From Asterias rubens (lineage: Eukaryota; Echinodermata; Asteroidea; Forcipulatida; Asteriidae): DNA of 64,000 nt. Location: the NCBI RefSeq assembly GCF_902459465.1, contig NC_047076.1, positions 5,593,488 to 5,657,487 on the forward strand, in the 5' to 3' direction. This document shows positions 54,704 to 64,000 of the stretch, piece after piece. The position numbers and the translations under genes were made by a program. The notes beneath the pieces were generated by a model. That model saw only the letters and a program-made list of their open reading frames with translations. It did no database searches and had not been told where the DNA came from. Position 1 is the first letter of the stretch; each line of letters starts with the position of its first letter.

Positions 54704-57700
54704 CTAATCCTGATCCTCTTCATAATCCGCATCGTCGTCTGCATCCTTCCACTCCGACGCCAGACCGGATATCCACGCCGACACGGCCGACTTGGCGCTA
54801 CTCAGAGCGCCACCAACCGCCTTGCCCGTGTGCAACATGGCTACGCTGGTGCGATTCAGGGCACTGTTTAGTTTCTTTCCTCTGTCCGTCGTTTGCATAG
54901 CACTGTAAAAGTAATGGACAGACTTTGGTCAATGCTACTGTAAAGACTAGCAGTTAAGATGAAGACGAAGTGTGTGTTCGTAATCAGAGAAACTTCTGAA
55001 GACTGCAAGAAAAAAAAAGAAAAAAAAGATCTCCGTATGGAAATTCTTAAGACTGGGGCCGGCTGTTCCATAAGAAACACTGTGTCCAATTTCTATGGGG
55101 GAATGGAGAGATAAAGTAAAGAACAATAACATTATTATTGGGTTTTATCCATACGCTGATGTGTGTAGAGCACTATACTCAGTACTTATCCGAGTCCTGT
55201 GAAAAAGAGGCATAAACTCGGTTGGGATTTAAGCCGATGACCTTTGCCATTCTCGAGCAGATGTCTTGCCGATTAGACCACCGAGATTGCCCGGTAGCTA
55301 GAGGCAGTTTGAACTAGGAAGGTAGCGAGTATTAAGGGCTTTACACACATCGGTGTCAGGGTAAAACCAAAGAGTATAAGTTATCACACAAGCGCGAGTA
55401 GAATACGGAAAAATATGGCGCTGCTGCGTCCCATATCCAACGAGGCTGAAGGCCGAGTTGGATATGGGACGCAGGCGCGCTATATTTTCCGTATTTCCAC
55501 GAGCGCGCATGTGATAACGTATTTATCTTCAAGCAAACTTGGGGCGTGACATAGAACAGACAAGATGCAGGTAGTGATATTAGCCGTGCATTATTATACA
55601 CATAATGAATGTTTATGAGTGCAATGGTGCGAATATGTTCATGAGTTGAAAGATGGAATGTTCTATTCAACGAGGCGGAGCCGAGTTGAATGGAACATTC
55701 CAGCTTTCAACGAATGAACATATTCGCACCATTGCACGAATGAAAAACATTCATTATTTGTTTTATATAACATCCAAGTAGAACTTTGTCATTTTGATTG
55801 AAAGAAACAACTTTCAAAACAAACAATTTCAACTGTAGAAGCCGAATGCTAGTAATTTTACTATGCCTTCTTGCAGTAACACCTGCTGCGTTACCAAAGA
55901 CACGCGCACGCAGTGATGTTTTTACTCAGCTTTTTCGTTCCATCCGAAAAGTACCATTGCACGCTGGCAGCGTGCAATGGTACTTTTCGGATGGAACGAA
56001 AAAGCACGGCGAGTGACTCAGCGTGCAATGGTACTTTTATTTGCTATCACGTGACGGACAATCCTCCAATCAAATGGCAAGGATCTGCTTGGGTGTTATA
56101 TAAAGGTTTTTATCACCACTCCATTCTGCGAATCTGATTGGAGGATTAGGGCGTACTTGAAGATAATACTCTTATCCCCCGATGTAAACTTAACATATTT
56201 ACAAAAGAACCCAGTACACTTATCATAAGGAGAAGGGGTTCAACCCACTGTTCCTGGTTTGATTGGCAGCATATTGCGCCACCACACCTTGTAATCCATT
56301 ACATGGTGCTATACAGGATGAGGTCTCATGCTCCATATAGACCAACCCGACACGCACCGGGCGCCATAGTGTTGAGTACCGGGCGCGCAAGTGTTGAGCA
56401 CCGCGCGCCATTTGCTGTGGTGTCTTCAATGCCTAGATTGTGCACAAAAAGACACCGCAGTTGGTAACTTTCAATAGAGGGCGCTACCAATTTTGTTTTG
56501 TCGGATTGGTCTATACCAAGTAGGAAAAAAATAGTGATGAAGCACTATGTAAGAACCCGGCCATATTTTTATTAGTGACATTTTGAAGAAACTTATTAGG
56601 GGAGGGGAGATGGTGAAGAGTCAATTATATTTACCTTTGAAGCCTGATCTTCATGTCGTTCATACCAAGCTGTCCTTGGAAAGGGTGGCTGTAATGTCAG
56701 GGATAAAAACAAAATACAAAATTTGAAATTGTTCAAAAATCATATACAGGTGTCATGGCCGAGTGGTTTAAAGCACTGACTTCAAGTTCTGGTGGCTAGG
56801 TCATAGGCCTAAGGGTGTGTGTTTGAAATGGTCATGACACTTGTCGCCTTGAGCAAGATGCTCTAGTATAATTGCTCATCTTCATCCATGGGTATAAAAG
56901 GGTATCTGTGATGTTAAAGGATGATATTGTGTTTGAAAAAACCTTCGGAGCGCAACGGCAGCCCGGGGCTGTATACTCCCCAGGGAACTGAGAAAAGATT
57001 ATTAAAGGAATGTTATTGGCCCAATGACCAGGGCACTAATGTGAAGCGCATTGATACATTATTGTAAGATGTGCTTTACAATATGTAGTTATTGTTTTTA
57101 CTGATATAATGTGCCACATTAAAGGTAGAGTCATATATTGGTTTTTGTCATAAAATGCTTATTTACAGGCAAAATTATAAAGAAAGATATTATAAATGCA
57201 GAGATACGCTGTTTTGCACGGATAATTTTCATGCGGTATACGTTTTTGAACAATTGAAATACAATGTTTTTGCACAATCGATGTAAAATGATGTATACCC
57301 AGCATGAATGAAGTCAATTCCAGGGTGCTCCTTGCTCATCCAGATTCTGTAGTTATGCGTCGTCTTCCAGGCGCTCACAAAACTGTCGTTGAAATCGCTC
57401 ATACTTCTCTCGTGCTCTGTAAAACACAACATTTGTAAAAACGAAAATCAATCAACGAAACTTTGACAAAAAAAGTGTTATATCATCTGCATTCTATGAA
57501 AATGTTAGAGATTTGGAGAAAAGAAACCTGAGTTAAACTTTGAGGCGCCAGCACAATTTGCTATAAAGTGTGCTGTAAAGTGTAACAGCCAAACTGTTGT
57601 ACTCTTGTTAAAGGCAGTGGACACTATTGGTAATTACTCAAAATAATTATTAGCATAAAAACCTTTCTTGGTAGCGAGTAATGGGGAGAGGTTGATGGTA

Positions 57701-60700
57701 TAAAACATTGTGAGATACGGCTCCCTCTGAAGTGACATAGTTTTCGAGAAAGAAGTAATTTTCCACTAATTTGATTTCGAGACCTCAGATTTAGAACTTG
57801 AGGTATAGAAATCAACCATCTAAACTCACACAAATTCGTATGACAAGGGTGTTTTTTCTTTCATTATTATCTCGTAACTTCAACGACCGATTGAGCTAAA
57901 ATTTTTACAGGTTTTTTTATGATGCATATGTTGAGATACACCAACTGTGAAGGCTAGTCTTTGACAGAGATCCGGGTACTTAAACATCTTCTTTTTTTTT
58001 TAGCATTAGTGCGGAATGCTATTAACAAAACAAACAAATCGTAGCCACTGAACAACGCCGTGTGTGCTGTATGCACACAGACATCACCGTGATGATGATA
58101 CAGGAAACATGACTTACTCTGATGCAGACCAGTGGAGAGTAGAGACAAGACATACACTTTGAACTGAGCTCGGATCCATTCATCACCTCCTTCCCAACCT
58201 AAAAGGATTAAATAATTGTGACAGGTGTTAAACCAGCTAGGCCTCAATCATAGCATTCCTTTCAATTGATGACTTCTTTCAGGAACACAACAAAAAAAAC
58301 ATAGTAAACTCAACTCTAACTTTGCAGCTACCCTTTTATACCCATTCATTTCAAGCTATAAATGAAAACCAATTGCAGTGAAGTGTTTTATAAGAGGGAG
58401 TGGGATTCGAACCCCGAGATTGTCGATTTAGCAACCACATCTTTCGTCTGCAAATACCCACTCAGCCTTAAACCCCCAAAACCACCCCCATCTTCACCTG
58501 TGTTATCAAGATACAAATCTTGGCTCTTTTCCGACACATGCTTGATCAAGAAGTCAGCGAATCTTAAATCCGCTGTAGAGAGACTCAACTCCTTGCGAAG
58601 CTCGCTGTCAAAAACGAGGACTTTACCGTCCTCCACCTGGCAAAACGTGAAAAGATATAAAACGGGTATTCACATCAGTATTTTTACATGGAACAACTTC
58701 AGGTTACTTCTTAGTTTTACTTATTAGCAAAAACTGCTTGAGCAGCTCTATAAAATTGGGCCCTAGTTTGGTATGAATGAGAATTAGAAGCACTGATTAT
58801 AGCATTACCTCTACTAGGACATCTATAAGATGCCTGCGTTGTTTGAAGAGCATGTTGGATGCACCGATGAGAAAACATCGTACGTTGACATCTTGAAGTA
58901 GATCGTGCTGCTGGAGAGCCATGTATGGATGACACAAGGAACCCTGTGGGAGAAAGTCATCAAATGTAAATCCACTTCCAAGTTTTCCTCTTCCTTATTT
59001 TGAGACCAAGAGATCTCAATTACATGTAAGTGTCTCAACGTCCTCGACCTACAACATGATCAAGCTGTCTGAGCTACCCAGGATCGACTCGGATGGCACG
59101 GACGAATTTTTAACAATGAAAAAAACATCTTGAGCCGAGTTCGGCCCGAGTAGCGTCAACTGTATACAAGTGTCTCAAAGCTCTACATAAAACAGTGAAG
59201 ACAAAGTTCCGGTTCATCAGATACCAGAGCCTTGAATGGCTGGGTGATAAAAATTTACTCGATAACAACCAATCTAGAGCTTTTGATAGTATAAACCATT
59301 GTGAGAAACGGCTCCCTCTGGAAAGTTGGTAATTTCTCGCTCAAATAATCAAAGACTTCAGGCCTGTGAAGCCTTTTATTAGGCACCTGAAAGCACAACA
59401 ATTTGTGCAACAAGGGTATTTTTTTTCTCTTTCATATGCTCTTGCAATTTCAATGATCAATTGAGTCAAGATTTGCACAGGTTTGTTATTTCATGCATAT
59501 GTTGGGATACACCAAGTGAGAATACTGTTCTTTGACAATAACCAGAGGTGTCCAGTGCCTTTAAAGGCAGTGGACACTATTGGTAATTGTCAAAGACCAG
59601 TCTTCTCACTTGGTGTATCCCAACATATGCATGAAATAACAAACCTGTGAAAATTTGAGCTCAATCGGTCATCGAAGTTACAAGATAATAATGAAAGAAA
59701 AAAACAGCCTTGTCACACGAAGTTGTGTGCTTTCTGATGCTTGATTTCGTGACCTCAAATTCGGAAACTTGAGGTCTCGAAATCAAATTCATGGAAAATT
59801 ACTTCTTTCTCAAAAACTACGTCACTTCAGAGAGACCCATTTCTCACAATGTTTTATACTATCAACCTCTCCCCATTACCCATTACTAATTGAGGTTTTA
59901 TGCTGATAATTATTTTGAGTAAATACCAATAGTGTCCACTGCATTTAATTGAAGGAGGGGCTATCACATACCTTTCCGAATAGCGACAATGGAAAACCAA
60001 AATCATCTGCCTTAATGGTAGACACTGAGGGACAGTTGTGTAAAACGACAAAATCCTCCGCGCCGCTTAATCCCTGGCCCGTCTCTTTCTCGCAACATTC
60101 GTCTGACGGCACTTTCTTCTTCTTCTGATCCGGGGTCGTGTCCCTGGACAATGAACTCTGAATCCCCCTCGTTAATGGATCACTGAATACCCTATCATTC
60201 TCAGTTTGCTTTGGTTCCGTTTCCGTGGATGATGAGGTGCTATTCTTTTTCTCCGTTTGAGCTACGTTGTCCTCTTCCGTTTGACTCGGTTTTCTTCCCT
60301 CAAAGTACGGCCCGTACAACTCCTGATCGATCATCGCTAGAAGGTCTTCCTCAAGAGATTTCGTAGACCCTGGTGTGGTAGCCTCATCCTTTGACTCCCC
60401 ACTCTTCGACCTGGCTCTTTGGCTGGCCGTCCTGTCCCTGCTACTACTCTTAACGTCCTCCGCATTTGTCAGATCGACATTCGTCGGATCACTTTGTTGA
60501 ATAGATGATGTCGAGTTTCTCATCTCTGTGGATGATAATGAAGTTATAGAATCTGGGATTGCTGAGTCTCTGGTGAGGGTACTGTCCCCTGACCTTGTGC
60601 CGGGGGACTCCAAGCTACTCTGGAATGACCCTACATCATCGGTCTTTCTCAGGTTATTACAAGGGCTCTCCAATGGAGAGTCCTTATCCACACCAGAAGG

Positions 60701-63266
60701 AGTTTTCAGATTTGTGTCTTCCGTCTTCTTCTTGCGGTAGTTGGGAACGTGCGACATGGTGACGTTCTCGTATTCTTTGGTGTCAATGCCGAAGTCTCTC
60801 AGCTCTAACGTTGGAGTTTGCGGGCGGTAGTGTTTGTAGGATGCTGCTTCAATAAGACCGTGTTCCAGCATGGCTGTGGAGAAAACAGATAATCAGGCTG
60901 CATCAATCCTTTCGTTTGGAAGAGTAAATTCAGTTCTATCCTTTAGTTTTCAATAAACACATCATCTATAGAGACAAAAGAAAAACTAGGCCTGGAATTA
61001 TACGGAGGCAATGCCCTCTGTTGCCCCTGGACTTGGCTTTGGTGCCCCCTAAAAGTTTCCCATAGCCTTGAAGGTTTACCAATGGAGGTGCCTTAGTAAA
61101 AATAAAAAAGGCCTTGCCCTCTCATTTTACTTTTGCTTAGTTGTCAGCAATCGCTTTTTTATTATTTCTCAATTACTTATTATTATTGTTGATATTGGTA
61201 TTATTATTATTGTGCAATTAGTTTTCTCATCATTGTTGTCTTCATCGTGTCTGTCTTTGTTCTAACTGTCTGTCCGTTCGTTCTTGTCCCCGTTTTTCGT
61301 CTGTCCCCAGGCATCCCAACATAAGCCTCGGCTTCCAGACGATGCCTCCATACTCTATTTATTTGTTTCTCACCCTCATTAAATAGCTTTGTTTATTGGT
61401 AATTCCTTAAAAACCATTGTTTGTACTGAAGTATGGGAATAAATATAATTTTGAATGAATGAATGAATGAAATTCCACACCTGGAGTAGGGATATTTTAG
61501 TTCGCCCATGTGTTCCTGGTTTAATAGACCGATCCATTAAGCTTCACCCCATTGCGTATTGACCAATCACAACGTAACCAAGGTCCGACACTAAGGTCCG
61601 ACATGTGTGCGCGTATGCTTGGCGCGCGTGGCAGAGTTGTGCAGAAAGGCATTGGAGAGCCCCACGTGTTCTTGCTCACACGTGCGTAGTGGGCGGAACC
61701 TACTGGATCGGTCTATTGGCTGCATATTGTGCCACAGCACCATGAGGTTTATCGCGATTCAGAAGCGCAGTGCATTGTGGGATGGAATATGGGGCGGTTT
61801 CTATGCAGTTTCTACGACTCGCGCACGCAACGCCTATACCTGTGGTTGGGTTCAACAGCGCCCTCTCCTGATATTTTGCTATTCGCGATAAACCTTAATG
61901 TAAAGGAACTGGTCTCATACTTCAAAAACATAACGCCCCTTGCAAGAGATACTGAATGTTGAAGCGCCTTGAGCGTCACTGAGTGATGGACACGAGTGCT
62001 GCAAAAAGGAGCCACTATTGTTATACTATTTTCTTACCTGGAAACAACGACACAAGAGATAGGAGGGATGTACTTAATGTATGAACTGGCTGAGCAAAGA
62101 ACAGAACACGCCGCTCTAATAGAAGCAGCTTGAACAACACAAGAACCTGTGAGAGAGACATAAACTGATAGTTTGACAGAATACAGAACCAGAGCCCAAC
62201 AGAGTTTATTTGTCCTCTATAGACGATGTGACCTATGTTTACATTCAAACCGCCCTCTGTTGACAAAACACTGTATACATCATGTTTCGCCGGGCAAAAA
62301 GACGCGTAGTCATGGTAAGATTGCATACATTTTCTAGCTGGCTGCCAAAACACAAAGGTTTTGCCCGGCGGTATGCGCGCGAATCATGTTATGGTTTTCG
62401 AGTGACGTCAGAGGTCACATTGTCTATTGAAGGCGAGTCATGTGCAATTTACTAGTTTGTAAGTCATGCACCAAGTAGTCCAACTTCAACATTAGTCGCA
62501 CTAGTCGCCCAAAGGCCTATTTGTCATGTTCCTGTCTTTAATAACACTGATGAATAACTTCACATGATAACATACCTCAATGATTGTACCAAAAAGGAAA
62601 CACAACTATTTTGGACGCTTCCAGTCTCACTGTCATTACTTTTTGTTACAATGGAAAGGAAAACAAGATGGTGGCACCACAGTACACAATAAGTTTGAGA
62701 CAATGGCCCTTTTTGTAAACACAGCTTCGGCTTTTGTCAGTCATTTTGGAAATGTATGCTTTGGGTACAGTGCTGCAAACTGAGCCCCAAGTCAGAGCCT
62801 GAGCTGTGGTTTTTTGAAAAAGGCCAATGAAATTTATCATTTAGAACTTGTAGCTTTCCCTTGTATCTGAGCAGAATACCAGTCATAAATTGTGACATGG
62901 TAGTTTGGCTGTTGGCTGGTAACCTTATTCTGGTTAGCATAATTTTGTTGTGCTCAGCAAACTTTTGTGCTTAAGCAGCTCTATGAAATTGGGCCCATGA
63001 CACCAATCCTCCAATAACTGACCCCTTCTTCCTCAAATCTAGCTGGCACTTTGTACAAACCAGGTGAAAATTCCAGTTGAAACCAGTTCAACTGGTCCCA
63101 ACTGGTCCAGTTGAACTGGGAGTTGGTAACTGTTTTTTTATTGTGTACCCCAGATGTGGGGCAACAGATCTACGGATCATAGTATGTATTTGCTTTTGTC
63201 GTCCCTTTCCCATCTTGGGGTATAATGTTGTCAATGTATTTTGTTTTGTACTGTTATGGCGAATAA

Positions 63267-63301
<35 letters not shown>

Positions 63302-63604
63302 TAACTGGTTCCTGTTGACGCCACAATAATTACCAGTTGGCCACTACTTCCTTCAACTGGTTTCAACTGGTTTATTTTGCAACCAGTTAAGATACCAGTT
63401 GGACACCAGTTAATTCCAGTTGAAAACAGCTGAAATAAGTTGAATGTTTAACTGGTTTCAACTGAAATTTTCGAAGAACCAGATCTTTGTACATACCTTA
63501 TGCTTGAACGTCAGCACCAGATCTCTGAGCGGCAGATCCAGGAAGACTTGAGAATCATCCAAATGACCAGTGGTCAACGACCCGTTCAAACTCTTGTACA
63601 ATTC
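54704..63604 (-). CDS. AVL9: AVL9 (DENN-related late secretory protein), 3' nine exons; 5' part outside window
   Basis: Exons, 5' to 3': 63604-63497, 62146-62038, 60873-59972, 58943-58809, 58636-58498, 58198-58118, 57416-57299, 56688-56635, 54902-54704 (stop TAG). All junctions are GT-AG and in frame; 614 aa are in the window and the N-terminal portion lies past 64000. The first two exons give the DENN-like hydrophobic core (LRDLVLTFKHK, VLVLFKLLLLERRVLFF). The 902 bp exon encodes a Ser/Thr/Glu-rich, probably disordered linker of roughly 270 residues ending DDFGFPLSLFGK. The conserved C-terminal half follows: GSLCHPYMALQQHDLL, TADLRFADFL, GWEGGDEWIRAQFKVY, FVSAWKTTHNYRIW and RGKKLNSALNRT, ending in an acidic tail. 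AVL9 acts in late exocytic/secretory traffic and cell migration in yeast and human cells. The call is strong because five blocks are collinear with human AVL9. Confidence 0.94.
55138..55300 (-). mobile_element. tRNA-derived SINE family 2, copy 2 (AVL9 intron)
   Basis: Minus strand: ATCTCGGTGGTCTAATCGGC (A box), CATCTGCTCGAGAATGGC, a degraded B box (GGCTTAAATCCCAACCGAG), then CACAGGACTCGGATAAGTAC and TGAGTATAGTGCTCTACACA. Confidence 0.65.
55380..55518. repeat. Hairpin H1 with GAGGC...GCCGAG apex
   Basis: Arms GTTATCACACAAGCGCG / GCGCGCATGTGATAAC and GGAAAAATATGGCGCTGC / GCGCGCTATATTTTCC, closing through CCCATATCCAACGAGGC and GCCGAGTTGGATATGGG at 55430-55467. Confidence 0.85.
55603..55756. repeat. 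Hairpin H2 with the same apex motif
   Basis: Arms AGTGCAATGGTGCGAATATG / ATATTCGCACCATTGCACG and AGATGGAATGTTCTATTCAA, closing at CAACGAGGC-GGA-GCCGAGTTG (about 55667-55688). Confidence 0.85.
55929..56040. repeat. Hairpin H3: perfect 37 bp inverted repeat plus third arm copy
   Basis: Positions 55929-55965 and 55969-56005 are exact reverse complements around a 3 base centre (GCTTTTTCGTTCCATCCGAA ... ). A further direct copy of CAGCGTGCAATGGTACTTTT lies at 56019-56038. Confidence 0.9.
56336..56515. mobile_element. Family U inverted-repeat element
   Basis: Ends TATAGACCAACCCGACA and TGTCGGATTGGTCTATA. Confidence 0.7.
56752..57095 (+). mobile_element. tRNA-Leu-derived SINE family 1, second copy
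   Basis: Head GTGTCATGGCCGAGTGGTTT with TTCAAGTTCTGGTGG, then CACTTGTCGCCTTGAGCAAG, GGTATCTGTGATG, TGGCCCAATGACCAGGGC and GAAGCGCATTGATAC. The B box is degraded. Confidence 0.8.
57608..57967 (+). mobile_element. Family A element, right end missing
   Basis: The left end TTAAAGGCAGTGGACACTAT is intact; it stops at GCTAGTCTTTGACAG without the terminal repeat. Confidence 0.85.
59279..59564 (+). mobile_element. Family A element, left end missing
   Basis: Begins within the body (TTTTGATAGTATAAACC) and ends GTGTCCAGTGCCTTTAA, abutting the next copy. Confidence 0.8.
59561..59948 (-). mobile_element. Family A element, full length, 24 bases from an AVL9 splice donor
   Basis: TTAA at both ends; ends GGCAGTGGACACTATTGGTA / ACCAATAGTGTCCACTGCAT; central hairpin present. 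It shares its left TTAA with the previous copy. Confidence 0.9.
61300..61472 (+). mobile_element. LINE 3' UTR fragment with TGAA-repeat tail
   Basis: TGTACTGAAGTATGGGAATA followed by AATATAATTTTGAATGAATG resembles 3' tails of non-LTR elements ending in a short repeat; no coding sequence. Confidence 0.45.
61524..61715. mobile_element. Family V inverted-repeat element inserted in a repeat
   Basis: Ends TAGACCGATCCA and TGGATCGGTCTA. Flanks TGTTCCTGGTTTAA and TTGGCTGCATATTG join directly in a related sequence at 56250-56275. Confidence 0.75.
61745..61896. mobile_element. Family X inverted-repeat element
   Basis: Ends AGGTTTATCGCGATTC and ATTCGCGATAAACCTT; contains GCGCCCTCT near the right end. 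Confidence 0.6.
62217..62428. mobile_element. Family W inverted-repeat element
   Basis: Ends CTATAGACGATGTGACCT and AGGTCACATTGTCTAT. Inner pair TTTCGCCGGGCAAAAAG / GGTTTTGCCCGGCG. Confidence 0.7.
62880..62996. mobile_element. Family B right-half fragment
   Basis: Ends TAAGCAGCTCTATGAAATTGGGCCC, preceded by GGCTGGTAACCTTATTCTGG. Similar partial pieces lie at 7-30, 53600-53695 and 58724-58762. Confidence 0.6.
63066..63475. mobile_element. CCAGTT-rich inverted-repeat element split by a LINE tail
   Basis: GAAAATTCCAGTTGAAACCAG (left) and TGGTTTCAACTGAAATTTTC (right) are inverted. About ten CCAGTT/AACTGG motifs lie between. A block ending in an AAT microsatellite (about 63130-63303) interrupts it. 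Confidence 0.65.
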
Positions 63605-63749
63605 CTGTAAAAAAATGCCAGATAAAATATTCCAGTCATACAGGATTTCTTATTATGTACCATACTGCTGAAAGGTAACGGCACAGTTTAAAAGACAAGA
63701 AAGACATGGACAGACTTGAGAAACTGTTGGAAAAGATAGATCTTAAAAT

Positions 63750-64000
63750 AATCTTTAAAGCCATTGACCACTTTCGGAACAGATTTTTTTTTTAAGTTCA
63801 CAGATTTACAAATAACTTATAGGGTTTACAGAAGGTAATGGTGAAAGACTTCTCTTGAAATATTATTCCATGAAATGCTTTACTTTTTGAGAAAACATTA
63901 ACAATATCAATTCTCGATATCGAGAATTACAGATTTATTTTAAACACATGTCATGACACGGCGAAACAGGCGGAAACAAGGGTGGGTTTTCCCCTAAATT
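63750..64000 (+). mobile_element. Repeat with ATATCG-centred palindrome, copy 2, runs off the window
   Basis: Carries AATTCTCGATATCGAGAATT, CACATGTCATGACACGGCG and GGAAACAAGGGTGGGTTTTC, the reverse of 32400-32640. Confidence 0.65.

Noticed and set aside
58362..58727. 121-codon plus-strand frame
   Set aside because: Antisense shadow of an AVL9 exon whose splice sites and homology are clear.

Overview
This 64 kb window is nuclear DNA from an intron-rich animal, most likely an echinoderm and possibly a sea star. That assignment is inference: it rests on the intron-rich metazoan gene set, the intron/exon grain (short 60-200 bp exons, GT-AG introns, kilobase introns) and the dense load of small palindromic transposons. 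I saw no bacterial, organellar or viral gene block. Four genes can be rebuilt exon by exon, with reading frame kept across every junction.

Layout. 1-10.4 kb: no gene; remnants of several non-autonomous DNA transposons. 10.46-27.10 kb, plus strand: a complete 23-exon integrin beta subunit (about 830 aa), from signal peptide to two NPxY motifs. 27.1-37.8 kb: no gene; transposon debris and tandem repeats. 37.87-40.47 kb, plus strand: a three-exon PLAC8/cornifelin-family gene (111 aa). 41.7-45.0 kb: gene-free. 45.08-51.43 kb, minus strand: a complete five-exon EXOG-type mitochondrial nuclease (362 aa). 51.5-54.6 kb: gene-free. 54.70-63.60 kb, minus strand: the last nine exons of AVL9; its 5' exons lie beyond the right edge. 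The four genes do not form a pathway; they are ordinary neighbours in an animal genome (adhesion receptor, small Cys-rich protein, mitochondrial nuclease, secretory-pathway DENN-like protein).

Most of the rest is short transposons. The commonest (called family A here, about 380 bp) has some 16 copies with long inverted ends, a central hairpin and TTAA at both borders. Families B to Y, named here for convenience, are other inverted-repeat elements, often nested. Three tRNA-derived SINE families, LINE 3' ends and hammerhead-like retroelement relics are also present. The notable observations are: two paralogous empty sites that reveal insertion targets (TTAA for family A, probably CTG for family B); a tandem array in integrin intron 2 built from copies of the preceding exon's 3' end plus its splice donor; a cluster of three long hairpins, two sharing an apex motif; and hammerhead-ribozyme-like relics.
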